The notes: a model not told the origin generated them from the letters alone. A stretch of 64,000 nt of DNA from Pseudoips prasinana (GCA_951640165.1 OX621257.1:7575201-7639200); one strand, 5' to 3'; counted from the first letter of the stretch, positions 48,101-55,272 are shown. A program made the numbers and translations.

Positions 48101-51100
48101 CTGGAAATTTCACATTGATCAAATATGCATCAGAATCAATAGGTTTGTATACGTTTTGTCACGACTTCAAAAAACAGCCTTATTACGAATCGATATTAAT
48201 GGCATATCACGGGTACTTTGGTTCTATCCTGAGGTATGATATCTTACTATGGGGCAATTCAACTGATAAATCCAGAGCATTTCTATTGCAAAAAATGCGT
48301 TAGAGCAATTATGGGTACTCCTCCGTTTATCTCATGTAAATCATTGTTAAAAGGACTAAAAATTATGACTAGTGTGTTTGTACATTTTTGAAATTGGTGT
48401 ATTTGTGAAAACGCAGCTACAGTATTTACTAGAGCTAAAGATGTTTTTCCTCGCAACATGATAACTAATATAACACTATTTCAAAAAAGTTCCTATGCTG
48501 TATGTGTGAAAGTGTTTAATGCTTTGCCGCAAAATATTAGACATTTTTCAGCGGCAGAGTTCAAAACCAACTCAGACTGTGGCTCCTACAAAAATCATTC
48601 TATTCTATTCAATCAAATCAAATTTTTGACTGCACGCGTGGCGCGACGGCTAAGGCAGTCGCGTCACCGCTTCGTGTCGCGGGTTCGAGTCCCGCGCCGG
48701 ACAACTACTTGTGTGACCCATAAATAGTTGTTCTGAGTCTGGATTTAATGTGTGTCCGTCTATTATATGTTGTAAAGTACCCTGCGACACAGGGATAAGA
48801 TAGTGTAGGGGTTGTTTTTAAAACAAACTGTGATTTATTTAAATAATTATATTATTTGTGTAAAATTTGACATATAACAATCAAACATTTCGCATATTGT
48901 TTATGAGTAAAATTGATGAGACTAATCTAATAGTAAGACCACCACTGTACTCTATTTTAAGTGAAATAAATAAATGAATGAATAATATTTAATAACTAAA
49001 TCTAGATAATGAATGATAAGAATATTAAAAAAAAACATAAATAATAAGAACAAAAAAAATAATATATATTGTGGTTAACTTATTTATGAAACTAGCTAGG
49101 AACTCATAACTAAAAAGTATAAAATAAAAAAAATATTTAATAAATAAAAAAACCCAACTGCGTAAATAATGAACCAAACTACGTACATAGACAAAGAACT
49201 GAAAAGAAAAAAACAAGCACATAGATGGCCGGTGGTCTAAAATTATATAATGTACTATTGAATGAATACTATTGAAGAAAATAAAATATATTTTAATAAT
49301 GGAACATGACAACTGAACAGTCGGGATCCATTGACAAATTAGATTGGCTATCGACTAATGGATCCCGACTGTTCAGTTGTTTTGCCCATTATTGAAATAT
49401 ATTTTATTTTCTTCAATAGTATTCATTCAATAGTACATTATATAATTTTAGACCACCGGCCATCTATGTGCTTGTTTTTACCTTTCCAGTTCTTTGTCTA
49501 TGTACGTAGTTTGGTTCATTATTTACGCAGTTGGGTTTTTTTATTTATTAAATAATTTTTATTTTATTTTGGTGAAATAAAGTGTACTCTATCTATCTAT
49601 CTATAAGGCACTATTATTTTATTGTTTTTATGCTATGTAAAAGAGTACTTATATAGTACTAGCTTTGCCCCGCGGTTTTAACTGCGTTAAACTTTATAAA
49701 TTATGTGGCCTATATTTTATTCGGACATATAAGCTATATTACAATACAGTTTCATCAAAATCCGTTCGGCATTTTTTGCGTGAAAGAGTAAGAAACATAC
49801 ACAATCACACACTCGCAAACTTTCGCCTTTATAATATTAGTGTGATTGTATTCTCTAAAGCATAGAATGCTACAACCCTTCTTCCTGACGGCAAAATCCC
49901 GAGAATGTATCTTGCCAAAACGTCAATAAAACTTTTTTTATACATAGTCGTTTTTATTTATTACTAGATGTGCCCGCGACTTCGTCCGCGTGTTAATTAG
50001 TTTGTTTGGTTTTATTTTTGTTTTTTTTTTTTTAATTAAAGTAGTCTCAGTTACTCCTTATTACACCAGCTACCTGCCAAAAAAGTCACGTCAAAATCGG
50101 TCCAGCCATTTCAGAGATTAGCCGGAACAAACAGACAGACAGACATATTTTGGTGTATGTACCGTATATGTATTCATATACATGTAGTAAAAAACGGTTA
50201 TTTCAATATTACAAACAGACACTTCAATTTTATTTATTTGTATAGATTGGAGGTTTATAATTTCTATTTGCCGCTATCTTCTATTTCAAAACTATAATTA
50301 AGTTCCTCAAAAAATTTAATACTAGTGGTAGATGTTCTTGCAAAAAAGCGGCAGACGGCACATTCAGCTACCCCAATCTTTTATGGATTTTCAGCATTAT
50401 CACAAAAGCATTAGGTTCACTTTCCATTGGGGAAATTTGACATATTAGGGTAGCTAGATGTGCTGGCGTCTGTACATGTATTGTATATTTACTATGCACA
50501 ATTGACTTAGGTGTTTTTATTCTCAGTTATATTTTTTATTATATAAGATGTATTCCATCTATTTAAAAGAAACTACCTGATATTTGTCGCCGTCACCACA
50601 CCTGCTGTGTGGTGACGGCGACAAATATCAGAATCAGAATATCATCACCCCATCTCATCCCGTGGGGGGTGTAGAAGTCGACCCGAGGGAATATCTACCA
50701 GAGGACGGGAAGCAGCTTCCTTCTGAGTACTACGACCATCATACTGCGATCGCCAACCCGCCTGCCAAGCGTGGCGATTATGGCATATCCCCTCAAGATG
50801 ATTCTTGAGGGAGGCTTGTCCAGCAGTGGACTTATTTAAGCTGTAATGATGATGATGATGATGAAAAGAAACTATAATAACAATATGGTTTTAATTAAAA
50901 AGGCGTCAAAAAAGCAAATTTTTTCATCAAATTTATAGCCCATATACTATGAAAATGACGTGTAGTTAAATACACATATTATAGAGTATATAATGTATTA
51001 TATATGATGTTTTATTATATTTTATAATATATATGTATTATAATTCGTATATTGTCTGCACTTAGAGCCCCCCATTAGAATTTTAAACTCTGAACCATTC

Positions 51101-51818
51101 CATGGTCGGATGGCAGAAAATCCCACATCTTTTACACGCTTCCTGCTACTGCAATTTATAAAAAAACGGCAGATCAGTGAGAGGCTATGCTATATACCCT
51201 GATTGACCTTGCATTGACTCAACCCAGATGGTTATGTCAATGCAAGGTCAATATGAGAATGGATCGTCATTCGTCACTTATAATAGACGCTAAGGCTAAG
51301 CTGGTTTCTACTGCTGAGCGTCACAAAGAACTCAAAACCAGTGAGAGCACTATTATCATCAAGATCTTGGTGATTAATTTTGGCGATGTGCATACATTTT
51401 TTTCATCAAATTGATTTTTTTTTGCTGTGTTTAATAAATCTTTATTATTTATTATTACGTAATATTAGATAAATAAAAACATTTTATTTATTTATTTATT
51501 TTTCAAGATTTTTTTTAACATTAATTATTACGATTTAATATTTATAAATACTTATTATTATTCATTAAAACTTAAAGAGATTAATTTGATATTTAATATT
51601 ACATAAAAGATAAATAAAATGAAATAGAAGGCACAATGTATAACGTAGTTGGATATATATTTTATAAACAGTGCTCAATTATCAAATGTATTAATACTTA
51701 ATGTATATCTGTTTGTTTTTCCAAACAAATCAATAAATATAATAATAAAAAAAATTATAAACTTACCAATACAAATTAAACTAATGAGTATCGAGAAAAT
51801 TATTAAACACAACTTCAT
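28108..51818 (-). CDS. Secreted dual C-type-lectin-domain protein (immulectin type), 6 coding exons, 327 aa
   Basis: Exons (minus strand): 51818-51767, 42590-42474, 42309-42169, 40551-40357, 31955-31722, 28352-28108. Every intron is GT-AG, every junction is phase 1, and the sum is 984 nt, exactly 328 codons including the stop. Residues 1-17 form a signal peptide. CTLD1 covers about 19-152, with FRCDYKF, LKYHEIPASWQDA, a QPN sugar-site motif (118-120) and Cys at 128, 142 and 150. CTLD2 covers about 168-296, with GEWRTIHG, a QPD motif (262-264), LND (281-283) and Cys at 179, 196, 272, 286 and 294. A short tail ends at 327. Proteins of this family are secreted into hemolymph and act as pattern-recognition lectins. 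QPD usually goes with galactose-type binding; QPN is a hybrid motif. GATA-type sites upstream would suit fat-body or hemocyte expression. Spanning 23.7 kb, it is unusually TE-laden. Confidence 0.9.
28449..28790 (+). repeat. tRNA-derived SINE, family C, copy 1
   Basis: The head is ttggtctagcgctagcgtgt with a B box ggttcaaatcc near 28505. The body contains agtgattttggaatttttct and gcacgtaaagccgtcggtcc and is collinear with 55378-55735. Its end, aattctgctaggaggacaa, runs straight into the 35-bp array. Confidence 0.75.
28766..30060. repeat. 35-bp minisatellite, 37 units, in lectin intron 5
   Basis: The unit opens attctgctaggaggacaaca. Its boundaries fall at 28766 + 35n, giving exactly 37 units to 30060. 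Units differ almost only at position 15 (A or G). G units are 5-7, 17-19 and 28. Units 2-13 and 14-25 are identical as 420-bp blocks, a higher-order repeat. The last unit has one extra change (caacg). There is no spacer between units, so this is not a CRISPR array. Confidence 0.95.
30190..30554. mobile_element. 365-bp foldback MITE with TTA target duplication
   Basis: It is almost entirely two inverted arms of about 170 bp around a short centre near 30370 (gcacgattta is on both sides). The ends are agaggcctattacagtccac and gtggactgtaaaaggcccc. TTA flanks both ends (30187-30189, 30555-30557), as for PIF/Harbinger-type insertions. It has no ORF. Confidence 0.75.
30727..31105 (+). repeat. tRNA-derived SINE, family A, copy 3, split by a LINE end
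   Basis: It is collinear with 1889-2135 except for an insertion at about 30857-30987. The B box ggttcgaatcc is intact near 30779. Confidence 0.8.
30857..30987 (-). mobile_element. Short 5'-truncated copy of the 20322 LINE inside a SINE
   Basis: It carries the (tatc)n end and the phrases gataacactttattgcacca and acggcggtcttatcgctaat shared with 20325-20445. It is flanked by tatata on both sides, a probable short target duplication. Confidence 0.7.
31362..31625 (-). repeat. tRNA-derived SINE, family B (reverse)
   Basis: It contains acggcttgatctgatcccaa, agcttgtactatggaaacta and acatgttcatgcacacaaat, and ends in the reverse head ccaactggcc. Confidence 0.7.
31722..31955 (-). CDS. Lectin exon 5: first half of CTLD2
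   Basis: The acceptor is ttttttcag and the donor gtaaaatc; the exon is 234 nt. It encodes YTLDSRTNSCYKFHSEARNF, AEGGHLAIINSELEA, then FIGFHNWNERGEWRTIHG, a well-kept CTLD core. Confidence 0.9.
32108..32278 (-). mobile_element. RTE-clade LINE, 3' end only
   Basis: Read on the minus strand, it matches the last part of the ORF at 13190-13352 (MRIAQDQQLWRSLGKAF) and the tgatgatgatga tail. About 170 bp remain, a typical 5' truncation. Confidence 0.75.
32385..32545 (-). repeat. SINE family B fragment followed by 'tagctgtgccc' fragment
   Basis: A reverse SINE-B piece runs to 32517. The sequence ctagccgtgccccgcagttt then starts, a short copy of the 1243 family. Confidence 0.5.
32546..33143. other. 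Non-coding stretch in lectin intron 4
   Basis: There is no gene or clear repeat. A 69-codon open frame at 32932 has no motif. Confidence 0.45.
33144..33188. repeat. (AT)n microsatellite
   Basis: About 44 bases of alternating TA. Confidence 0.95.
33530..33785. repeat. Three degenerate tandem units
   Basis: The words ggttcaaatcca..taaatac and ctaaat..tttatccgttat recur at about 33545, 33650 and 33731. Spacing is about 105 and 81 bp. Confidence 0.6.
34440..34740 (+). pseudogene. Possible remnant of the DNA transposon's own gene
   Basis: Two overlapping frames look protein-like: TDEESFADSGYTWIPDTEEE (ending at a stop near 34535) and, in another frame, DSEDETSNIITIRAIIE (near 34625). The acidic composition is like the N-terminal tail of some transposase-linked proteins. 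No catalytic motif is visible. Low confidence. Confidence 0.3.
34810..37575 (+). pseudogene. RTE ORF, copy B: multiply broken
   Basis: Pieces in several frames match copy A: VIQVYAPTSTNSDGEVED, VGQFGTGDRNPRGQML, YRYIEVLKCLYENATMS and LPVMTYGTETWSLTM. The FADD box is lost (the region reads HRFANEQSW). The QGD motif reads GVRRGDVIF. It has stops at about 35442 and 35617 and small deletions throughout. It is not functional. Confidence 0.85.
35652..35822 (-). repeat. tRNA-derived SINE, family D, inside RTE copy B
   Basis: This is the reverse complement of 48632-48810, with a decayed B box (gggattaaaacccgcgacac) and acccataaatagttg in inverse. The RTE reading resumes at its right with agtggactta. 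Confidence 0.7.
38155..39689. other. Non-coding stretch in lectin intron 4
   Basis: There is a short (CA)n at 38277-38293, another at 38689-38699, and a run of 13 G at about 39536-39548. No gene is seen. Confidence 0.5.
39690..39812 (-). repeat. SINE family B fragment (reverse)
   Basis: It contains aaacagacatgttcatgcac, the inverse B box and caacaacgccaacaggcccg. Confidence 0.65.
39905..40045. repeat. Dispersed repeat shared with 53745-53810
   Basis: The phrase actgacaattagcggaatta and the following cactacatattgattttgta occur here and, inverted, at 53755-53800. Its type is unknown. Confidence 0.55.
40357..40551 (-). CDS. Lectin exon 4: sugar-binding half of CTLD1
   Basis: The acceptor is ttgttacag and the donor gtacgt; the exon is 195 nt. 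It encodes HHVWADSQPNNLDDDEACL, then GELSDTNCKKTHPYICF. The QPN motif and the three Cys of the second half are present. The WND counterpart reads LSD. Confidence 0.9.
40738..41490 (+). mobile_element. Jockey-clade LINE, 3' end
   Basis: It begins abruptly after a short RTE-leader fragment (40688-40737). It holds the last 145 codons of an ORF2, then a 3' untranslated region (cgcccagagtcgagtttcga) and an A-rich end near 41490. Confidence 0.7.
40744..41181 (+). pseudogene. Jockey ORF2, C-terminal fragment
   Basis: The frame reads YASSVFAHAKDRFIH, then QNRFIRRAAGAPWFVRNKSL, KQTSKRYFDSA and RRPRHVLDDPDD. The APWFVRN...L..DL and RPRHVL..P.D blocks are typical of the C-terminal end of Jockey-clade ORF2 in moths. 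The RT domain is absent because of 5' truncation. Confidence 0.8.
41770..42115 (-). repeat. 96-bp tandem repeat (about 3.5 units), open on the minus strand
   Basis: Units about 95-96 bp long share ggttgaggttgatttacaag and ccaatggtaggataggtccc. The minus-strand frame stays open for 90 codons as 32-residue repeats containing NTATLVNQPQPHTLKEATSN. It lies in lectin intron 3. No splice sites clearly join it to the lectin frame. Confidence 0.8.
42169..42309 (-). CDS. Lectin exon 3: middle of CTLD1
   Basis: The acceptor is aaatttcag and the donor gtgagc; the exon is 141 nt. It encodes AMLASPTSPNMLSKM and then LFTGLHSTFSKGEYYTVDG, the counterpart of the WIGL region (here FTGL) and the strand before the long loop. 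Confidence 0.88.
42474..42590 (-). CDS. Lectin exon 2: start of CTLD1
   Basis: The acceptor is tattttttag and the donor gtaagaac; the exon is 117 nt. It encodes TEVTFRCDYKFS, then LKYHEIPASWQDAFLKCAAE, the first strand and helix of the lectin fold with Cys25 and Cys53. A 20-bp-arm hairpin (42614-42656) sits just upstream of the acceptor. Confidence 0.88.
42614..42656. repeat. 20-bp-arm hairpin next to lectin exon 2 acceptor
   Basis: The arms 42614-42633 and 42637-42656 are complementary with one mismatch and a 3-base loop. Confidence 0.85.
42717..42851 (+). mobile_element. 135-bp MITE, copy 2
   Basis: It has the same length and layout as 9091-9225: left cagacgccagcacatcaagc, right ggatgtgctcgcgtctg. 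Its right end merges with the hairpin at 42849-42888. Confidence 0.8.
42849..42888. repeat. Perfect 19-bp-arm hairpin at the MITE end
   Basis: The arms 42849-42867 and 42870-42888 are exact inverse copies separated by two bases. The first three bases of the left arm are the MITE end. Confidence 0.85.
42889..43500. other. Non-coding stretch in lectin intron 1
   Basis: It is AT-rich, with a (gta/tat) rich patch at 43285-43325. No gene is seen. Confidence 0.45.
43501..43860 (+). repeat. Dispersed repeat starting cccgactgcgggacgcaaag
   Basis: It contains the tatgtatgtatgt run, accaaacgcctgggccgatt and a long AT tail. This type of block is common in moth genomes. No coding capacity. Confidence 0.45.
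43861..44654. other. Non-coding stretch in lectin intron 1
   Basis: No gene or clear repeat is seen on either strand. Confidence 0.45.
45543..45580. repeat. Perfect 17-bp-arm hairpin in the RTE copy C leader
   Basis: The arms 45543-45559 and 45564-45580 are exact inverse copies around gttt. Confidence 0.85.
45600..47137 (+). pseudogene. RTE ORF, copy C: truncated and broken
   Basis: It matches copy A: PLALAIYKTRTLRTDEK, LHWDIIGLSEVRREGED, then a stop (cctgtaatcc, about 45850). It continues with RKWTWVSPDGKTKNEIDF, KVFARELSVGHSQLMKL and FFKKGDKTLLKNY. There is a deletion of about 75 bp at 46911 between two cctgt words, and a rearranged patch at 45975-46015 with a foldback of atactca. The RT catalytic half is missing. 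Unlike copy A it retains the cc at about 45931, so the ancestral frame there was intact. Confidence 0.85.
47138..47290 (-). pseudogene. Fragment of an unrecognised TE-associated coding region
   Basis: The minus-strand reading gives LYLNSEIIQEAAKIFYNPSS and then NVAEELSFLKWYGAPAKV before the RTE junction. The L..EI...A..IFY....S and LYGAP pattern resembles an uncharacterised protein type I recall from moth mobile elements. It may belong to the long-TIR element itself. Confidence 0.3.
48632..48810 (+). repeat. tRNA-derived SINE, family D
   Basis: The head is tggcgcgacggctaaggcag with a B box gggttcgagtcccgcg near 48681. The body contains acccataaatagttgttctg and ends ccctgcgacacagggataag. Confidence 0.75.
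49105..49575. repeat. Large imperfect palindrome (arms about 220 bp)
   Basis: The left arm ends ctgaacagtcgggatccatt (49313-49332), and the right arm begins aatggatcccgactgttcag about 24 bp later. The arms stay paired outwards through gatggccggtggtctaaaat and cccaactgcgtaaataatga. The right arm leads to a LINE-like 3' tail (aaataaagtgtac and (tatc)n at about 49590). Two short open frames here are mirror images of each other and are not genes. Confidence 0.9.
49660..50250 (+). repeat. Two 'tagctgtgccc'-type repeats in a row
   Basis: One starts ctagctttgccccgcggttt (49660) and ends tttataatattagtgtgatt. The next starts ctagatgtgcccgcgacttc (49964) and contains caaaatcggtccagcca. Confidence 0.6.
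50352..50472 (-). mobile_element. MITE of the 135-bp family, copy 3 (inverted, 121 bp)
   Basis: It has ends cagacggcacattcagctac and tagatgtgctggcgtctg. The core is the reverse of 9091-9225 (attatcacaaaagcattagg). Confidence 0.7.
50577..50631. repeat. Perfect 25-bp-arm hairpin at the 5' edge of an RTE derivative
   Basis: The arms 50577-50601 and 50607-50631 are exact inverse copies with a 5-base loop, ctgct. The RTE leader starts about 10 bp to the right. Confidence 0.92.
50641..50864 (+). mobile_element. RTE-derived non-autonomous element (5' leader joined to 3' end)
   Basis: The leader (caccccatctcatcccgtgg to gcgattatggcatatcccct) is joined at a ttgagggaggc word to the RTE 3' end (ttgtccagcagtgga) and the tgatgatgatga tail. 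The whole ORF is absent. Keeping both ends suggests mobilisation by the RTE machinery in trans. Confidence 0.75.
51202..51252. repeat. Perfect 17-bp-arm inverted repeat
   Basis: The arms 51202-51218 and 51236-51252 are exact inverse copies with a 17-base spacer. Confidence 0.8.
51253..51760. other. AT-rich 5' part of lectin intron 1
   Basis: A (tta/att)-rich patch lies at 51480-51500. No gene is seen. Confidence 0.45.
51767..51818 (-). CDS. Lectin exon 1: signal peptide
   Basis: It encodes MKLCLIIFSILISLICI plus one base, then a consensus donor gtaagt. The start codon is in gcaaaatg context. The phase (one base over) fits exon 2, which needs two bases and completes Asp18. The assignment rests on phase, orientation and the need for a signal peptide; no transcript was seen. 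Confidence 0.75.
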
Positions 51819-51829
51819 TTTGCTAAAAC

Positions 51830-51925
51830 GATGCAAGTTGTGATACAATTAATATTATTGCCTATTCATTAATATGAGAAATAAGATAAGATAGGTACAC
51901 AGTTATATGCTGCGTCTGTATATTT
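51830..51925 (-). promoter_or_regulatory. Putative lectin promoter with GATA-type sites
   Basis: Directly upstream of the signal-peptide exon, the plus strand reads aagataagatagg (about 51883-51895), two overlapping WGATAR sites. A TATA-like word (catataac on the minus strand) lies near 51905. I find no clear kappa-B site. The start site is not resolved. Confidence 0.35.
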
Positions 51926-51956
51926 TATCAGTAAATAATTAATGTTATTATTATTA

Positions 51957-53125
51957 AAATACTGTGTGTATACTGTAATGGATAACTCAGGTCGTTAAGT
52001 TTTATGTAGGTCCACTATTTCACTGTGTGAGACGCTTCTATAACAAACTTCCCAATGAAATCAGAAAACTATCAATCAACAAATTATAATAATAATATCC
52101 TGAGATTATTTTATAGGTGGAATATGACGTATGGAGTCAACATAGTGTAAACTGTAATGTGTAACTCAGTTCGTTAAGTTTTATGTCGGTCCACTGTTAA
52201 CTTGTGTGTGACATTTCTACAACAAACTTCCCAATGAAATCAGAAAACTATCAATCAACAAATTATAATAATAATATCCTGAGATTATTTTATAGGTGGA
52301 ATATGACGTATGGAGTCAACATAGTGTAAACTGTAATGTGTAACTCAGGTCGTTTAGTTTTATGTCGGTCCACTGTTAACTTGTGTGTGACATTTCTACA
52401 ACAAACTTCCCAATGAAATCAGAAAACTATCAATCAACAAATAATAATAATAATATCCTGGGATTATTCTATAGGTGGAATATGACGTATGGAGTCAACA
52501 TAGTGTAAACTGTAATGTGTAACTCAGGTCGTTAAGTTTTATGTCGGTCCAATGTTAACTTGTGTGTGACATTTCTACAACAAACTTCCCAATGAAATCA
52601 GAAAATTATCAATCAACAAATTAATAATATCCTGGCACATGTCGAATGGAGCCAGCATAGTGTATATTGTAATGGGTAACTCACGTAGTTAAGTTAATGT
52701 TGGTCCACTGTATCATTGTGTGAGACGCTTCTACAACAAACTTCCCAATGAAATCAGAAAACTATCAATCAACAAACAATAATAATAATATCCTAGGATT
52801 ATTCTATGGATGGAATACGACGTATGGAGTCAACATAGTGTTTGTAATGGGTAACTCAGGTCGTTAAGTTTTATGTCGGTCCACTGTTAACTTGTGTGTG
52901 GCATTTCTACAACAAACTTCCCAATGAAATCAGAAAATTATCAATCAACAAATAATAATAATAATATTCTAGGATTATTCTATGGATGGAATATGACGTA
53001 TGGAGTCAACATAGTGTTTGTAATGGGTAACTCAAGTCCTTAAGATTTATATCGGTTCACTGTTACATAAGACGTTTCTACAACAAACTTCCCAATGAAA
53101 TCAGAAAACTATCAATCAACAAATA
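51957..53125. repeat. 179-bp tandem array, about 7 units, upstream of the lectin gene
   Basis: The word cccaatgaaatcagaaaa recurs at 52051, 52230, 52409, 52588, 52744, 52920 and 53091. The first four spacings are exactly or nearly 179 bp, then 156, 176 and 171. Units also share tgacgtatggagtcaacata and taactcaggtcgtt. No long ORF. Confidence 0.9.
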
Positions 53126-53127
53126 AT

Positions 53128-53385
53128 AATAATAATATATTGGGACATTATTAACACACGGCCATCTGATCCCAAACTAATCAGAGCTTGTACTATGGAA
53201 ACCAGATAGCTGATATACTGCTTTTCTTTTGTAAATACATACTTACATATATAATTACACCCAGACTCTGGAGAAACAGACATGTTCATGCACATAAATA
53301 CCTGTCCTGGGTGGGAATCGAACCTACAACCTCCGGCGTGAAAAGCAAACATTTGCCAAACACACCATCAGCCACGCTAAAGTAA
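53128..53385 (-). repeat. tRNA-derived SINE, family B (reverse)
   Basis: It runs from ttattaacacacggccatct to the inverse B box (gggaatcgaacct) and head. Confidence 0.7.
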
Positions 53386-54685
53386 TTTATTAGGCATATA
53401 TTACTTTTAACTTCACTTTACATTAATTAAATGTAATCCATCACAACTTTATGCAGTGACTATTGATGAATTCCTTCCTTACTTTGCTTAGGTTGTATAA
53501 ATTTTGCTTCATGACAAGGCTCTCTACTTTATTCTGCTCCTTAGTACAGGTGACTATACTTCTCCCACTGTACTTTTTATTTTATCATTCCATTTTTCAA
53601 TTTGCCTTCTTTTTTCTTGTGCCGTCAGTAATAGTTATGAGTATTATTGCTCTCATAGTCCATAATGTATGAAAATGTTGTCTTAGAGTGAAATGGAGAT
53701 AATTAATGGAATCCGGCGTTATTTTGCGGAAATCCATAAAAAACAAAATACAAAATCAATATGTAGTGTTAATTCCGCTAATTGTCAGTTTAATCATGCC
53801 GGAATGCGAATGGAAATGGAGATGCCCTTTCACACTCAGACAAAATTTTATACTCAGTAATAATTTTAATTTCGTTTCTAAAAATACCAAAATGGATTAT
53901 ATTGGTATTTTTAGAAACGAAATTGTATTGATCATGCTCATTGCTTAACATAAATTGTAAATTAAAATGTATAAAATATTGCACACCTCATTGGTATATT
54001 ACAGAGATCCTTAAGAGCCCTTTCACGTTTTTGCGCGGTTTTCAAAGATTTTAGGCTCCTCTATTACCATCTTAAGTAATACCCAAAAATTATGGAATAC
54101 ATGATAAATATGGAAAATTCGTTTTTGTTGACATAGAATGTATCACATTTACCAAAAAAAAATTGCTTGCTCTGTAGTGACTCATCTCCCACAACCATTT
54201 TAATGAAAAATTGCCGCAGAGTCAATTTCAGAGTCCTGTATCTAGCAATTATACTTATAAACTAAGCTAAAAAAATACATTCAGCATGAGACATATATGT
54301 TATTCAAATTCAATGTAACAGATTCTTGAATTTTGTTACCATTAATTCGTAAAAAAAATAAAACCTTACGCCAATTTTTAAGTTTTACTTTGGAATTTCA
54401 TAGTGATCTTTGGTCTAAATCAAGCGTAATTACTAAAATAAAATTATACCAAAATAAACTATGTTCTTTGAAGAATAGAATTCTACAGTTTTTTTTTAAT
54501 ACTTGCAATATATTTTTCATAATATCGATGTGAAAATCAGTTTAAATTACAATACCACATTTTCCTACCTGTAATAAGCAATAAATAAATTTTGACTTTG
54601 TCTTTGTCTTGTCTTTTACTCCGATAGCACTACTTGGATTACTCTCAAATTTTGGAATTATTAAATACGCAACTATTTATAAAAA
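53386..54685. other. Non-coding stretch with a shared repeat and a hairpin
   Basis: It holds the 39905-type repeat at 53745-53810. It also holds a perfect 23-bp-arm inverted repeat at 53868-53890/53902-53924, and a (tttgtc)-like tail at 54593-54615 that may end an old LINE. A hydrophobic 69-codon frame at 53463 has no motif. Confidence 0.5.
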
Positions 54686-54688
54686 CGT

Positions 54689-54738
54689 GGTAACCGACGA
54701 CGGCCGTTGGAACAGAAAGGTTTTCGAGTGGCGACCAC
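54689..54738 (+). mobile_element. Tiny RTE ORF fragment
   Basis: The sequence gacggccgttgg and agaaaggttttcgagtggcg matches the RTE ORF at 13158-13196. Confidence 0.6.
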
Positions 54739-55057
54739 TATAAAAGATCATTACTCGGTACCAACCGTTATTTGATGTGTTGTATACAGAAACTGTTGGT
54801 GTTAAATAAATAAAACAACTTCTCAACAAGTCAGACAGGTTTACTTCTCAATAGTTGGCGATATTAAAAAAAGACCAACCGTAAGTAACCAGTCGCCGAC
54901 GCAAGAATTTACTTACTTTACTTTTATTATGTTGATTTTCGATCGTCCGGCATTGAAAAGGTTCGATCTTAATTTTATTTTAACTTCATGTTTTAATTAT
55001 AAGTATCTTTAGCTTTTTTCGTGCTTCCTGTTGCAGTATAAGTACGTAATTTGCGCA

Positions 55058-55112
55058 TATATAATAAAAAAGTTCATTTAAATATCCAGACAGTGTAACT
55101 TAGTCAGGCAAA
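55058..55112 (+). promoter_or_regulatory. P450 core promoter and 5' leader
   Basis: A TATATAATA box lies at 55058-55066. An initiator-like acagtgt is about 31 bp downstream (55090-55096), and the ATG follows at 55113. The spacing fits a TATA/Inr insect promoter with a leader of about 20 nt. Confidence 0.55.
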
Positions 55113-55272
55113 ATGGTGGGGTTCAGTTTATTGATTGTGGCGATTTGCTTATGCGCAGGCTGGACTTGGACGCTTTACGTAATGGGGAGTGATAGAGAGA
55201 AGGACCCACCTATGTACCCGGGTTTAATACCTTTTATTGGCCATTTACATTTGTTAACGGGTGATTCCATTC
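55113..55272 (+). CDS. P450 exon 1: membrane anchor and hinge
   Basis: The ATG is in gcaaaatgg context and the donor gtgagtac follows ggtgattccattc. It ends one base into codon 54. Confidence 0.85.

Larger units (their letters stand above)
44655..48600 (+). pseudogene. CR1-like LINE RT remnant, split by a 3.1-kb element
   Basis: The left piece (44655-44942) reads CTLFADDIPIVLA and later NLTANLSKTHIIKFLSK with stops. The right piece (48052-48600) continues with LGLITVDRYCDWKFHIDQIC, RYDILLWGNSTDK and VCVKVFNALPQNIRHF. The order matches the FADD box, then the LG(L)..D..W..H block, then the WGNS block of the RT at 24538. This remnant was therefore one LINE before the long-TIR element entered. 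It has several stops and frameshifts. Confidence 0.7.

Noticed and set aside
49025..49555. Two hydrophobic open frames on opposite strands
   Set aside because: They are the same peptide read from the two arms of the palindrome, so they have no coding meaning.
53463..53672. Hydrophobic 69-codon frame resembling a membrane protein
   Set aside because: The Phe/Leu richness is explained by T-rich sequence, and there are no flanking exons or promoter.
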